64,000 nucleotides of DNA from Pseudomonadales bacterium (GCA_028280345.1 JANQLY010000025.1:1-64000), one strand, 5' to 3'. Counted from the stretch's first letter, positions 1 to 10,432 are shown. The notes: generated by a model not told the origin, from the sequence alone. Numbers and translations: made by a program.

Positions 1-189
1 TGCTTGAGGGCCTTTTTGGCCTTGAGTTACCGTGAACTGTACGTGTTGGCCTTCTTGCAGGCTTTTGTAATCAGATTCACTGACAATTGCTGTGTGATGT
101 GCAAAAACATCAGGGCCGTTCTCTTGAGAAATAAAGCCGAAGCCTTTTGAGTCATTAAACCATTTAACGGTTCCGTTAGTTGTAGACAT
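1..189 (-). CDS. Cold-shock protein, CspA family (3' end outside window)
   Basis: Small single-stranded nucleic-acid chaperone of the CspA/OB-fold family. The 63 visible residues start [13 protein letters not shown] and carry the RNP1 motif KGFGFI (residues 15-20) and an RNP2-like DVFAHH (27-32). The family is about 68-70 residues long, so only about six C-terminal residues are missing beyond the window edge. The ATG at 187-189 is preceded by an AGGA ribosome site. The 227 bases between this gene and the next are AT-rich and free of genes, which fits the long 5' leader usual for csp genes. Family assignment is secure; which Csp paralogue it is cannot be told. Confidence 0.93.
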   Translation of the reverse strand, partial: MSTTNGTVKWFNDSKGFGFISQENGPDVFAHHTAIVSESDYKSLQEGQHVQFTVTQGQKGPQA

Positions 190-416
190 GAATATATCCT
201 GTTTTTATAAACAATAATTAAAATACTCATCAATTGTGAGCAGTATGGGCTGGTATTGGTGCTGTTACTGTTGAAAAGAGTGTAACAAGGAACTAACGAA
301 AGAAAGGACGATGCGACAGATGTTCAATATGTAGAGCGGTTATATCAACCGTGCGGCCACTATACAGACTAAATGGGAAAAGTACAGGTAAATAAAATTA
401 TTTTTCAGTGTAAGTT

Positions 417-905
417 CTATTTTTTTGTTTCTTCAGCCCGGTCCAATTCGCCAATATCAAGGACAGGTGATGCATCTATATGCTGGGCATCCATCATTTG
501 AGCCACTCGCTGTAATGAGGAGATAATTTGTGTTTGTTCCCAGTCATGCAAATCCTGAAATTGTCGAATAAAGTTTTCCTGCAAAGGTTGTGGTGATTCC
601 TTGATGGCATCAAGGCCTTCATCGGTGAGAGTGACGATGACTTTGCGCTTGTCTTCCTGAGACCGTTCTCTTTGTATAAATTGTTTTTTTTCAAGGCGGT
701 CCAGAATCGTGGTAACAGTTGCCTGGCTGACGCTGACCTCGTTAGCCAATTCACCACTGGTAGTCTGTGTTTTGGTACGGATTGTTTGCATGACCAGTAA
801 CTGAGGAGCAGTCAGGCCACTGGTTTTTACCAGATGGCGTGAATGCAGGTCTGTTGCCCTTATTACTCTCCTGAGAGCAATAAGCACATCGTCGATATGG
901 CTCAT
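417..905 (-). CDS. ectR: MarR-family regulator, probable EctR/CosR repressor of the ectoine operon
   Basis: Winged-helix MarR-family protein of 162 residues. The DNA-binding segment lies around residues 45-100, including SQATVTTILDRLEKK as recognition helix and wing. It is divergently oriented to ectA with a 249-base shared intergenic region. This is the arrangement known for EctR1 in methylotrophs and CosR in Vibrio, MarR proteins that repress ectABC at low salt. Family membership is seen in the sequence; the specific role in ectoine control is inferred from position. The gene reads away from the operon and its product probably binds in 906-1154. Confidence 0.8.
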   Translation of the reverse strand: MSHIDDVLIALRRVIRATDLHSRHLVKTSGLTAPQLLVMQTIRTKTQTTSGELANEVSVSQATVTTILDRLEKKQFIQRERSQEDKRKVIVTLTDEGLDAIKESPQPLQENFIRQFQDLHDWEQTQIISSLQRVAQMMDAQHIDASPVLDIGELDRAEETKK

Positions 906-995
906 AACTTGTTGTTTTATCTGGCTTTTGAGTTGCGTAGGTTACCACCCGCCAAACTTTATCCAAAGAATAATTTGGCTTCAAAGGTAATTTAA

Positions 996-1007
996 TTAGA
1001 ACTCTAA
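996..1007. promoter_or_regulatory. Candidate MarR operator between ectR and ectA
   Basis: Perfect inverted repeat TTAGA-AC-TCTAA in the AT-rich divergent intergenic region, about 150 bases upstream of ectA and 90 bases upstream of the regulator. MarR dimers bind short palindromes of this size. No clear pair of -35/-10 boxes accompanies it, so the assignment rests on symmetry and position alone. Confidence 0.3.
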
Positions 1008-1154
1008 GTAAATAATTGTTACTATAGGGCCAACCTGTTGTAATTTATGGGAAAATAGCACATAAATTGATTAGTTATATATGTATTTTTCTTTATAAGC
1101 CAAAGGATTTAGCTGGTCCTTTCGATTTCTTGTTAATACGTTAGATGATGAAAA

Positions 1155-3040
<1,886 letters not shown>

Positions 3041-3048
3041 GAGAAAGC

Positions 3049-3450
3049 ATGATAGTTAGAACACTAAAAGAGGCAATGAATAGTGAGCGAAAGGTCGTTA
3101 GCGAAGGCTGGGAAAGTATTCGCCTCTTGCTGAAAGATGACAATATGGGGTTTTCGTTTCATATTACGACAATTTTTAAGGGTTCTAATCTGGATATGCA
3201 TTACCAAAACCACTTGGAATCAGTTTTTTGTCTTTCTGGTGAAGGTGAGGTTGAGGAAGCTGTAACTGGAAAGGTTCATCAGGTTGAGCCGGGAACGCTC
3301 TATGTGCTAGATAAGCATGACAAGCATACATTAAGAGCTAAAACAGAAATGATTATGGCCTGTGTTTTTAACCCGCCGTTAAATGGTAAAGAGGTTCATA
3401 ATGCGGAAGGAGCATATGAACTCGAAGCTGAAACAATCACGGCAGAATAA
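3049..3450 (+). CDS. ectC: L-ectoine synthase EctC
   Basis: Cupin-fold enzyme of 133 residues that cyclises N-gamma-acetyl-diaminobutyrate to ectoine. It shows the EctC start [16 protein letters not shown], the cupin core [19 protein letters not shown] (about residues 52-70) and the late motif [19 protein letters not shown] good AGGAGA site lies 7 bases before the ATG. No ectD hydroxylase and no dedicated aspartokinase follows, so the cluster should yield ectoine and not hydroxyectoine. Confidence 0.97.
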   Translation: MIVRTLKEAMNSERKVVSEGWESIRLLLKDDNMGFSFHITTIFKGSNLDMHYQNHLESVFCLSGEGEVEEAVTGKVHQVEPGTLYVLDKHDKHTLRAKTEMIMACVFNPPLNGKEVHNAEGAYELEAETITAE

Positions 3451-3452
3451 TA

Positions 3453-3623
3453 GTGGCTGCAAAACCTAAGCATCAAGCTACCTTATCCAGAAAAGAGTTG
3501 GATGAGCACATAAGTTCTTATCTAAAAAATGGGGGAAAAATAAAAATAATTCAGCCCGGAGTGACGGGCGTTCAGCCCCTGAAAGGGCCAAGGCATATTG
3601 TTATCAATCCGTCAAAACGCTAG
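3453..3623 (+). CDS. Small basic ORF embedded in the ectoine operon, SutA-like tail motif
   Basis: A 56-codon GTG-start ORF, two bases after the ectC stop and three bases before the symporter ATG. No function is assigned. The product is basic: MAAKPKHQATLSRKELDEHI, then YLKNGGKIKIIQPGV (residues 23-37), ending in NPSKR. The helix followed by 'LxxGGKIxxIxPxV' resembles, from memory and only weakly, the C-terminal half of the RNA-polymerase-associated regulator SutA of Pseudomonas. The tight packing between two real genes, with no frame breaks, is the main support for coding. It could be a small regulator or an accessory of the transporter. Confidence 0.65.
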   Translation: MAAKPKHQATLSRKELDEHISSYLKNGGKIKIIQPGVTGVQPLKGPRHIVINPSKR

Positions 3624-3626
3624 TTC

Positions 3627-5054
3627 ATGTCGGTATTTTCTTCATTTCTTTTCTTTCTTTCTATATTTTTAGTCATCGGTATTTATTCGAGCCGGTTTAG
3701 CAGGGGAACAAAAGCTGATTACTATTTGGCAGAGTATTCAGTTCCACCCTGGCTTGTTGGCCTGTCTGCAGTTGCAACCAATAATAGTGGCTATATGTTC
3801 ATTGGGGTCATAGGTTATACCTATGTAACCGGTTTGCCTTCTGTATGGCTGATGTTGGGATGGATTGCAGGCGACTTTCTAGCTTCTATATTTGTTCACA
3901 AGCGTTTACGGATTGCTGCGGAAAAAACGGGTGAAGTCAGTTATTCCGGTGTGTTGAGTGGCTGGGCTGGAGGGGGTCGTCGTTTGCAATGTTTAATAGG
4001 CGCAATATCCGTGTTTTTCCTATTGGCATATGCCAGCGCGCAGCTTGTAGCGGGAAGTAAAGCCCTGTCTGTATTGTTGGAGTGGCCTCTTTGGTCAGGT
4101 GCTGTTACTGGGGCTATGTTGATTGCAATGTATTGTGTGGCGGGTGGTATTAGAGCCTCAATATGGACAGATGCAGCTCAGTCAATTGTCATGATTACTG
4201 CTATGGCAATATTGATGGTTGTGGCTATCAATGACCAAGGTGGGGTTCAGCAAGTTTATGAGAGTCTTGCAGAGGTACCTGATTTTATGGAGTGGGTGCC
4301 AAGTGATTTAGCATTTCCAGGAGTGCTGGGCGGCTTTGCGTTTGCAATCAGTTGGCTGTTTGCGGGTTTTAGTGTCATTGGTCAGCCACACATAATGGTG
4401 AGGTTTATGACGTTAGATAACCCCGGTAATTTCAGAAAGGCTCGAATTTGGTATTACGCGTGGTTCGTCTTGTTTTATTCCATGGCTACTGTTGTGGGAT
4501 TGCTTTCGCGACTATATTTTGCAGAGGCGACTTTTGATGCGGAACTGGCATTGCCAATGATGGCAAGCCAGCTATTGCCAAGCATGATGGTGGGTTTGAT
4601 TTTGGCTGGAATTTTCGCGGCAACTATCTCAACAGCAGATTCACTGGTATTGAGTTGCTCTTCAGCTATCACACATGATTTATTGCCGCATCGAATTGAA
4701 AATATGAAGTTAATTAAGGCTATGACGATGACCGTTATTCTTGTTGCATTGTTGTGGGCCTTGGTGAATCAACAGTCGGTATTTAATCTGGTTATTATGG
4801 CTTGGTCTGGTCTGGCTTCTGCATTTGCGCCCCTGTTATTAGTGCTTGTATTTGGCAGGCCAATTTCGAGTTTCCAGGCCATTCTCACAGTAGCAGCAGG
4901 CTTGCTGATTGCTTTGGTGTGGAGGTACATGGGTTGGCACAGTTGGATGTATGAAGGGATGCCTGGAATACTGGGTGCTCTGATATTTTATGGTTTTATA
5001 CGAATGACGAATATTGCCGATACTGACGAAAATAACCAAAGCTACACAAAATGA
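3627..5054 (+). CDS. Sodium:solute symporter (SSS family), candidate ectoine/osmolyte importer
   Basis: Membrane carrier of 475 residues with about 12-13 hydrophobic segments. The SSS hallmarks are FSRGTKADYYLAEYSVPPW near residue 24, the first core helix with VATNNSGYMFIG, and the Na+-site helix AGIFAATISTADSLVLSCSS (about 331-350). The family moves sugars, amino acids or osmolytes with Na+. As the last gene of the ectoine operon, four bases after the small ORF, it most likely recovers ectoine or a related solute leaked or found outside; SSS carriers linked to ectoine genes are known. The substrate is inference; PutP-like proline uptake is the alternative. Confidence 0.85.
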   Translation: MSVFSSFLFFLSIFLVIGIYSSRFSRGTKADYYLAEYSVPPWLVGLSAVATNNSGYMFIGVIGYTYVTGLPSVWLMLGWIAGDFLASIFVHKRLRIAAEKTGEVSYSGVLSGWAGGGRRLQCLIGAISVFFLLAYASAQLVAGSKALSVLLEWPLWSGAVTGAMLIAMYCVAGGIRASIWTDAAQSIVMITAMAILMVVAINDQGGVQQVYESLAEVPDFMEWVPSDLAFPGVLGGFAFAISWLFAGFSVIGQPHIMVRFMTLDNPGNFRKARIWYYAWFVLFYSMATVVGLLSRLYFAEATFDAELALPMMASQLLPSMMVGLILAGIFAATISTADSLVLSCSSAITHDLLPHRIENMKLIKAMTMTVILVALLWALVNQQSVFNLVIMAWSGLASAFAPLLLVLVFGRPISSFQAILTVAAGLLIALVWRYMGWHSWMYEGMPGILGALIFYGFIRMTNIADTDENNQSYTK

Positions 5055-5178
5055 TTTTGTAACCCATTGATTCATATATGACAATTTTGAAAGTGAGCGA
5101 TTTTCAAAAAAGTGTTTATAATTCAGTAGGTTAACAAAAAAATACTGGTCAGCTGGGGGTGTGGTGGTCACAGGTTCA

Positions 5179-5353
5179 CCAATTGCAGTTAGCAGGTTTT
5201 TGCTCCTGCAAAACCTGCATACAGTACATCCTTGTACATAAGCAATTGGCCATGAGTAGCTTTGCTACGAACCCGTAGGAGTGTGTTTTTGAGTAATTCC
5301 TGTCGTTCCGATCATTAATAAAAAGGGCGCTCCCCTGTGGAGCACCTTTTTAT
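5179..5353. ncRNA. Candidate structured small RNA with two mirror-loop hairpins (CsrA-site-like on minus strand)
   Basis: Within the 461-base gene-free gap 5055-5515. An outer stem CCAATTGC (5179-5186) / GCAATTGG (5242-5249) encloses two hairpins: GCAGGTTTTTGC/GCAAAACCTGC (5192-5218) and GTACA/TGTAC (5224-5237). Both have a TCCT tetraloop on the plus strand, hence AGGA on the minus strand. A third hairpin GTAGC-ttt-GCTAC follows at 5256-5267, then a strong terminator. On the minus strand, 5226-5237 reads GTACAAGGATGT, an exact fit to the CsrA SELEX consensus RUACARGGAUGU, and other GGA triplets lie at 5298-5300 and 5307-5309. On the plus strand a TATAAT box sits at 5117-5122. Which strand is transcribed cannot be settled from sequence. 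Confidence 0.45.
5319..5353. terminator. Bidirectional rho-independent terminator
   Basis: Stem GGCGCTCC / GGAGCACC (one mismatch) with a short CCTGT-type loop, flanked by an A-run on the left and a T-run on the right. It can therefore stop transcripts in both directions. It lies between the ectoine operon side and the minus-strand secreted-protein gene, and directly after the structured element. Confidence 0.8.
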
Positions 5354-5515
5354 TGACAGTGCTGCGCTATTTTTTTGAGTCTCTGATCAATACCACAAGG
5401 TGTAGTGTGTCACTATAGCTGCTCTTTTTGATTCTTCGATTATGAGTATGAAAAATATATACTTCGTATTACCTGCCGATTAAATAATAACTGGGCGGTG
5501 ACACTGTTAGCACTG

Positions 5516-6049
5516 TTATTGCCATGTTTTGGCATTCCGCCACTGCTCGTGATGATAGTTTTCCCATGCTTTAAGCGATTCCAGGTTTTCTTTTCTGCCA
5601 AAAATTATTATTTCCAGTGTTGGAAATGGATTGTGTTCTTTTATATAGCATTTAAGTTCAATATATATATTGCTTGATGGGGCATCAAATTTCTCTTCTT
5701 CGGCAGAAAACGTAAGGCCAGGGTAGTACTTTGGAATCCATGATTTCACTACAGCCAGACTTTTCTCGCAAGCTGACATATCTTTAAAAATACGGCTTGC
5801 CGATATAACACTAACATTGTTGGTATTTTTTAGAATTGCCACTTTATATTCAGGAAAAATAGTTGCGGTTTCGCCTGAATTAGGCACCATAAAATAATAA
5901 GAAGGTGCAGTTAAAACATTTGATGTTTCAATTGGTGTAGTACCTGGGAATGGAGTTCCCATTTTGGCAGATAGGAAATCAGGTACTTTTGCAAATCCAG
6001 AATTGCAAAGTGTTGATAAGATAAAAAAACAGATAGCTTTTTTATTCAT
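5516..6049 (-). CDS. Hypothetical secreted protein
   Basis: No family recognised. The 177-residue product has a clear Sec signal peptide: MNKKAICFFILSTLCNSGFA followed by KVPDF, with a probable cut after the FA at residue 20. The mature part is mixed alpha/beta in character and has two cysteines (in SACEKS and LKCYIK), which could form a disulphide in the periplasm. It stands alone on its strand, between the structured gap and the Rieske gene, with terminators available on the downstream side. No operon partner suggests a role. Confidence 0.75.
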   Translation of the reverse strand: MNKKAICFFILSTLCNSGFAKVPDFLSAKMGTPFPGTTPIETSNVLTAPSYYFMVPNSGETATIFPEYKVAILKNTNNVSVISASRIFKDMSACEKSLAVVKSWIPKYYPGLTFSAEEEKFDAPSSNIYIELKCYIKEHNPFPTLEIIIFGRKENLESLKAWENYHHEQWRNAKTWQ

Positions 6050-6124
6050 AATGTAATCACCCTGACATCCTTGGCCGATATTTCTTTATTACGCTGCGCA
6101 TAAATTAATAAAGAGAGTCTGATA

Positions 6125-7120
6125 TCAGATTTGCGCAAGTTTCAGCTTTTTCCCTTCTGGCTCAACGGATTCCGGTTCAGGCTCTGGCGTATATGCAAAG
6201 CTGTCAGCCCAGTCGGTAAAGGCTTTAATGGCTTTGTCGGTTTCGTGCGGATAATAATCCGGCTCAATCGGCTTGCGGTTACTCCAGATGGGATCATCTT
6301 CATAGGTTGCGTACCAGGAACCGAAGGCGCCAACCCAATCCTGAAATCGTTTAATCGGATTTAATGATTTTTTGCCTACACCAACCTGTGTCAGTTTACA
6401 TTTCTTGCCATCAATAACGGTCAGAAAATTACAGAGGTGCTGGACTTCAGCGCCGACTCTGGATTGCAGGTAGTCATTGAGGAAGCCACTGTAATAGGTG
6501 ATGACTTCAGACGTATCGCCGCCCGCCACATTTTTGAGAGGCGATAGTAACTCGGTACCCATTTTGCACCAGGCTTCATGGCCCTCTGTGCGAATTTCTC
6601 CCGGGACTGTCTCCTTGCCAAACATGGAATGGGTGAATTCGAAGTGGCGTGGATCGACAGCGTTGTTCTGTGGAACGCTCGGATGATGCAGGTCCATCGT
6701 TCGTGCATGGGCCCAGAGAATATCCGGTAAATCTTCGTCGTTAAGAAACTTCGGGTGTTCCCACTGCGGTTCAACTCCCGGGTTGTCAAACCAGGCATAG
6801 GCGAGACCTCTGTCTTCAGCAACGGGGTAGGAACGAATTGATTTCTGTTCTACTTTGGTACAGGTGCCATCACCTTTGAAGGTTCTGCCATGCATGGGGC
6901 ATTGAATATAGTCTTTGATAACCTTGCCGGTGGCCATATTCACACCAAAGTGAGAGCAGTAGGGTTCAACCATATTGAGCTCGCCAGACTCGGCTCGATA
7001 GACAAGGCATTCCTCATGCATAAAAGTACGCTTTTTAATTTTTCCTTTTGGAAAGTTTTTGGAAAGGCCAATAAACATCCAGCCGCGAAAGTACTTGTTT
7101 TCTGTATCCTGCTTTGCCAT
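6125..7120 (-). CDS. Rieske non-haem iron oxygenase, terminal component (KshA-like)
   Basis: Hydroxylase subunit of the Rieske oxygenase family. The Rieske [2Fe-2S] ligands are C55-S-H57 and C74-PM-H77. The mononuclear iron site is NNAVDPRHFEFTH, with D156, H159 and H164. Length from the chosen ATG (7118-7120, product MAKQDTENKYFRGW) is 331 residues, like KshA-type and other single-protein oxygenases. An upstream in-frame ATG at 7166-7168 would add a 16-residue basic segment unlike the family. No ferredoxin reductase lies beside it, so electrons must come from elsewhere. It follows the TetR gene on the same strand after 87 bases. Hydroxylation of a hydrophobic ring substrate is likely; the substrate is unknown. 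Confidence 0.88.
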   Translation of the reverse strand: MAKQDTENKYFRGWMFIGLSKNFPKGKIKKRTFMHEECLVYRAESGELNMVEPYCSHFGVNMATGKVIKDYIQCPMHGRTFKGDGTCTKVEQKSIRSYPVAEDRGLAYAWFDNPGVEPQWEHPKFLNDEDLPDILWAHARTMDLHHPSVPQNNAVDPRHFEFTHSMFGKETVPGEIRTEGHEAWCKMGTELLSPLKNVAGGDTSEVITYYSGFLNDYLQSRVGAEVQHLCNFLTVIDGKKCKLTQVGVGKKSLNPIKRFQDWVGAFGSWYATYEDDPIWSNRKPIEPDYYPHETDKAIKAFTDWADSFAYTPEPEPESVEPEGKKLKLAQI

Positions 7121-7207
7121 ATCGTTATACCTGCGGTGCTCCTGAGCGAGGTATCTATGATAGGCCAATACTTTCCCCGGGGCTATATGAAAGGGTTTTA
7201 TAACAGT

Positions 7208-7822
7208 TCAATCTTTAAATAAAGAAGGCACAGCCCAGATCATCAGGTATTCCTTAACCCGCTTGGGATTGTCTGAGTCAGCCATCGGATCCTGAGCGAA
7301 TGAGATGCTCAAGCGCTTGATCCAGCTAATCATTTTCTCCAATGTGACGCCTTTTCTAAGCTGGTCGTTTTGCTTCGCCATCTCGTAAAACGGCGGCAGA
7401 GTTGCTTCGAGTAGTTTATCACCGGTTAAAGAAAAGAAATCGAGGTCAAAGGTGTAAGCTCTGGATTGATAGTCTTCGTGCGCAATTTTGAAGACAGGCT
7501 CTTTGGGGCCATCGCAGATGATAAACAGCAGCAGGGTAGTGATGTAATCCTCGGGTGATTTGGCACTTTCAAGAATGCGGGACAGTCTTTCCGTAATCTC
7601 GCGGCACTCCCGCTGCATATACTCGACGAAGATAGCTTCCTTGGTTTTAAAGTTGCGAAACACCGTCGCACGGCCGACTTTCGCCCTGGCGGCAATGTCA
7701 TCCACGGTGGTGCCAGAGAGCCCTTTCTCCAGGTAACACTGCCCAGCAGCGTTGAGTATTGCCTCAATACTTTGTGCTTTTAATAGCTGATTCGCGGTTT
7801 TTGGACTTGCCTGTGCGCTCAT
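7208..7822 (-). CDS. TetR-family transcriptional regulator
   Basis: Repressor-type protein of 204 residues. The N-terminal HTH is plain: ILNAAGQCYLEKGLSGTTVDD, then IAARAKVGRATVFRNFKTKE (about residues 42-61). The rest is the variable ligand-binding domain. It is divergent from the CoA-transferase gene, and the shared region holds a 9-base-arm palindrome over both promoters. It therefore probably represses itself (and perhaps the Rieske gene behind it) and the catabolic operon until a pathway ligand, likely an acyl-CoA or the substrate, binds. Confidence 0.9.
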   Translation of the reverse strand: MSAQASPKTANQLLKAQSIEAILNAAGQCYLEKGLSGTTVDDIAARAKVGRATVFRNFKTKEAIFVEYMQRECREITERLSRILESAKSPEDYITTLLLFIICDGPKEPVFKIAHEDYQSRAYTFDLDFFSLTGDKLLEATLPPFYEMAKQNDQLRKGVTLEKMISWIKRLSISFAQDPMADSDNPKRVKEYLMIWAVPSLFKD

Positions 7823-7867
7823 GTTGCCTTATTGCTGAACTGCAGTGCAGGTAGTGAGTATGTGGGT

Positions 7868-7907
7868 ATAATATGTATTGACGATACTATTTTCAAGTAA
7901 TAGTATC
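7868..7907. promoter_or_regulatory. Overlapping divergent promoters with TetR-type operator
   Basis: Palindrome GATACTATT (7883-7891) / AATAGTATC (7899-7907), 9-base perfect arms around a 7-base spacer. A plus-strand promoter TTGACG (7878-7883), 17 bases, TAGTAT (7901-7906) faces the CoA-transferase operon. A minus-strand promoter TTGAAA (7896-7891), 17 bases, TATTAT (7873-7868) faces the TetR gene. The operator overlaps the core elements of both, so one bound dimer could block both directions. Confidence 0.65.
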
Positions 7908-8011
7908 ACCCCAATCTGTTACCAAAAAGCAGGCAGTGATATTGCTGGTAGCCAATTGTTGTAGTTAGTAAATAGCTGCCAGATAGCCCAAAGCCAGAGG
8001 GTTACAAAATT

Positions 8012-10432
8012 ATGCAAGGACTAAAGAATCTTCGCGTCATCGATTTCACCAGCTGGATTGCCGGCCCCTATGCCTCCAAGCTGTTTGCCGATGCCAATGC
8101 AGATGTCATCAAGGTTGAGACCGAAAGCGGCGATCCAATGCGTCGCTATGCTTCGTCTGAGGAATTCCTGGAAAATCGCCCCGGTGATTCCGCCTTTTTT
8201 CAGTATTTAAATGCTAACAAGCGTTCGGTCACGGGTTCGCCGGCGGATGCTCATATTCAAGAGCTTATTGCCAGCGCGGATCTTGTTATTGAAGATTTTG
8301 CCCATGGCAGTGATGCACTCAAGGCTCTTGATATTGACACGCTGCAGCAGCAATACCCACAGCTGGTCATTCTTTCCCTGACCCCTTACGGCCGAATGGG
8401 CCCCTATGCGCATCGCCCGGCGACTGAATTTACTGTGCAAGCAGAGTCTGCTTCCACAGCCATGCGCGGCCTCGCTACTATGGAGCCATTTATGGCTGGC
8501 GGACGGGTGACAGATTTTATTGCTGGTACCTATGCTGCTGTTGCAGCAGGTATTGCGGTGCGCGGTGCACAGAGAACCGGGCACGGCGAGTACATTGATT
8601 TTTCTATGATCGAAGTGATGAACATTGCTTCTACTATCTATGTAGATCTGGTTTTCAGTTTGATGGGACGACCGGAAATTCACGGGCCTATGCGTCAACT
8701 CGAAATCCCTTCGATTGAACCCACCAAAGATGGCTGGGTAGGGTTCAACACTAATTCTCGTCAGCAGTTTAATGATTTTTTAATTTTGATTGAAAAAGCC
8801 GACTGGATTGGCGATGAAGAACTCGCATCCCACTGGAGTCGCGTATTCAGATACGACGAATGGAATGAGGCAGTTCACAAGTGGACGAAACAGCGCACTA
8901 CCGATGAAATTATTGAGCAGGCCGCGTTGTTCAGAATTCCAGTAGCGCCGGTCTGTAACGGTAAAACCGTTCTCGATCAGGAACAGTTTAAAGCGCGCGG
9001 TGTTTTTGAAACGAATCCGGCAGGGGACTTCCAACAACCGCGTCCGCCGTACAAAATTAACGGGCAGCGTTTCAGGCAATTATCGGCGGCACCGACTTTG
9101 GGCGAGCATAATGAAAAGATTGAACCCCGGGAAAAGCCTGCGCCGACTGTGCCATCCGCCGAAAGAGAATTGCCGTTAAAAGGTATACGTGTACTTGATT
9201 GTGCTGCCTGGTGGGCGGGACCCGCGGTAACACAAATGTTTGCGATGCTTGGGGCAGATGTGATTCATGTTGAATCTATCCACCGTTTTGATGGTGCGCG
9301 CACCGTGGTTGCTATGGCTGATGGCGACGACTGGTGGGAAAAAAGTCATCTGTTCAATGGCACCAATACCAACAAGCGTTCATTAACGCTGGATCTCAAC
9401 CATGAGAAGGGCATGCAGGCTTTCAAAGATCTTGTGAAAGAATGCGATATTCTGATTGAAAACTTTTCTCCGCGTGTGTTTGAAAATTTCGGACTTACCT
9501 GGGATGCGCTGAGGGAAGTAAACCCACAACTGATTTTTGTTCGCATGCCAGCCTTTGGTCTCGATGGGCCGTGGCGAAACCATGTGGGTTTTGCGCAAAC
9601 CATGGAGCAAATGTCAGGCATGGCCTGGGTAACCGGCCATACTAATGATCAGTCTCGCATTCAGCGCGGTACCTGCGACCCGCTCTCCGGTATGCATGCG
9701 GCGTTTGCGATTTTGGCGGCACTGGCAGAGCGTGATGCCAGAGGTGAAGGTCAGTTTCTTGAATGCACTATGGTTGAAGGTGCGCTCAATGCATCTGCGG
9801 AGCAGGTTGTGGAGTACACAGCTTATAATCATGTGCTGGATCGTGAAGGTAACCGCAGCCCTTATGCGGCACCCCAGGGTTTATATGCCTGTAAAACGAG
9901 GCGTTATCAAGACGATATGGGTAACGATCAGGAAGAAGAGCAGTTTCTCGCCTTGTCTGTGCAAACAGATGCCCAATGGCAAGCGTTGGTGAGTGTGCTC
10001 GGTAATCCCGGCTGGGCTCAAGACGACAGATTCGCGATACACAGCGGGCGGCGCAAGCATCACGATGAAATGGATGAATATCTGAAAGCCTGGGTAGCGG
10101 ATAAAAACCTTAAGGATGTGGTTGCCATGTTGCTGGAAAACAATATTCCTGCTGCAACCTTGCTTAATGGTCGCGAAGCTTATCAGCATGAACCCTTTGT
10201 GGCGCGAAATTTTTATGAAGAAGTCGAGCATCCGATTATTGGTAAGCATTTTATCAGCGGTATGCCATTTCGATTTGCCAGTAGGAAGGGGCTGCGCTGG
10301 ATCGATACTGCCGCGCCTACTTTAGGGCAGCATAACCACGAAATTCTTTCAGAGCTACTTAATTTAAGTGATAAAGAGATTGCTGAATTGGAAGCGGAAC
10401 AGGTGATTGGTACACAACCTACTGGACTTTGA
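8012..10432 (+). CDS. Fused double CaiB/BaiF-type (class III) CoA-transferase
   Basis: Enzyme of 806 residues built from two tandem class III CoA-transferase units of about 400 residues, one starting LKNLRVIDFTSWIAGPYASK, the other near residue 385 with LKGIRVLDCAAWWAGPAVTQ. Class III enzymes move CoA between acids through an aspartyl-thioester. The catalytic aspartate is present in both halves: D168 in GRVTDFIAG, matching Asp169 of formyl-CoA transferase, and the D of GTCDPLSGMHA in the second half. Most family members are about 400-residue interlocked dimers, so a fusion may act as a pseudo-dimer. First gene of the plus-strand catabolic operon; it probably activates a carboxylic acid intermediate as CoA thioester. 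Confidence 0.9.
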   Translation: MQGLKNLRVIDFTSWIAGPYASKLFADANADVIKVETESGDPMRRYASSEEFLENRPGDSAFFQYLNANKRSVTGSPADAHIQELIASADLVIEDFAHGSDALKALDIDTLQQQYPQLVILSLTPYGRMGPYAHRPATEFTVQAESASTAMRGLATMEPFMAGGRVTDFIAGTYAAVAAGIAVRGAQRTGHGEYIDFSMIEVMNIASTIYVDLVFSLMGRPEIHGPMRQLEIPSIEPTKDGWVGFNTNSRQQFNDFLILIEKADWIGDEELASHWSRVFRYDEWNEAVHKWTKQRTTDEIIEQAALFRIPVAPVCNGKTVLDQEQFKARGVFETNPAGDFQQPRPPYKINGQRFRQLSAAPTLGEHNEKIEPREKPAPTVPSAERELPLKGIRVLDCAAWWAGPAVTQMFAMLGADVIHVESIHRFDGARTVVAMADGDDWWEKSHLFNGTNTNKRSLTLDLNHEKGMQAFKDLVKECDILIENFSPRVFENFGLTWDALREVNPQLIFVRMPAFGLDGPWRNHVGFAQTMEQMSGMAWVTGHTNDQSRIQRGTCDPLSGMHAAFAILAALAERDARGEGQFLECTMVEGALNASAEQVVEYTAYNHVLDREGNRSPYAAPQGLYACKTRRYQDDMGNDQEEEQFLALSVQTDAQWQALVSVLGNPGWAQDDRFAIHSGRRKHHDEMDEYLKAWVADKNLKDVVAMLLENNIPAATLLNGREAYQHEPFVARNFYEEVEHPIIGKHFISGMPFRFASRKGLRWIDTAAPTLGQHNHEILSELLNLSDKEIAELEAEQVIGTQPTGL

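Noticed and set aside
337..351. CGGTT-ATATC-AACCG inverted repeat before the cold-shock gene
   Set aside because: Only five-base arms, no T-run and no promoter alignment; too weak to list as a site.
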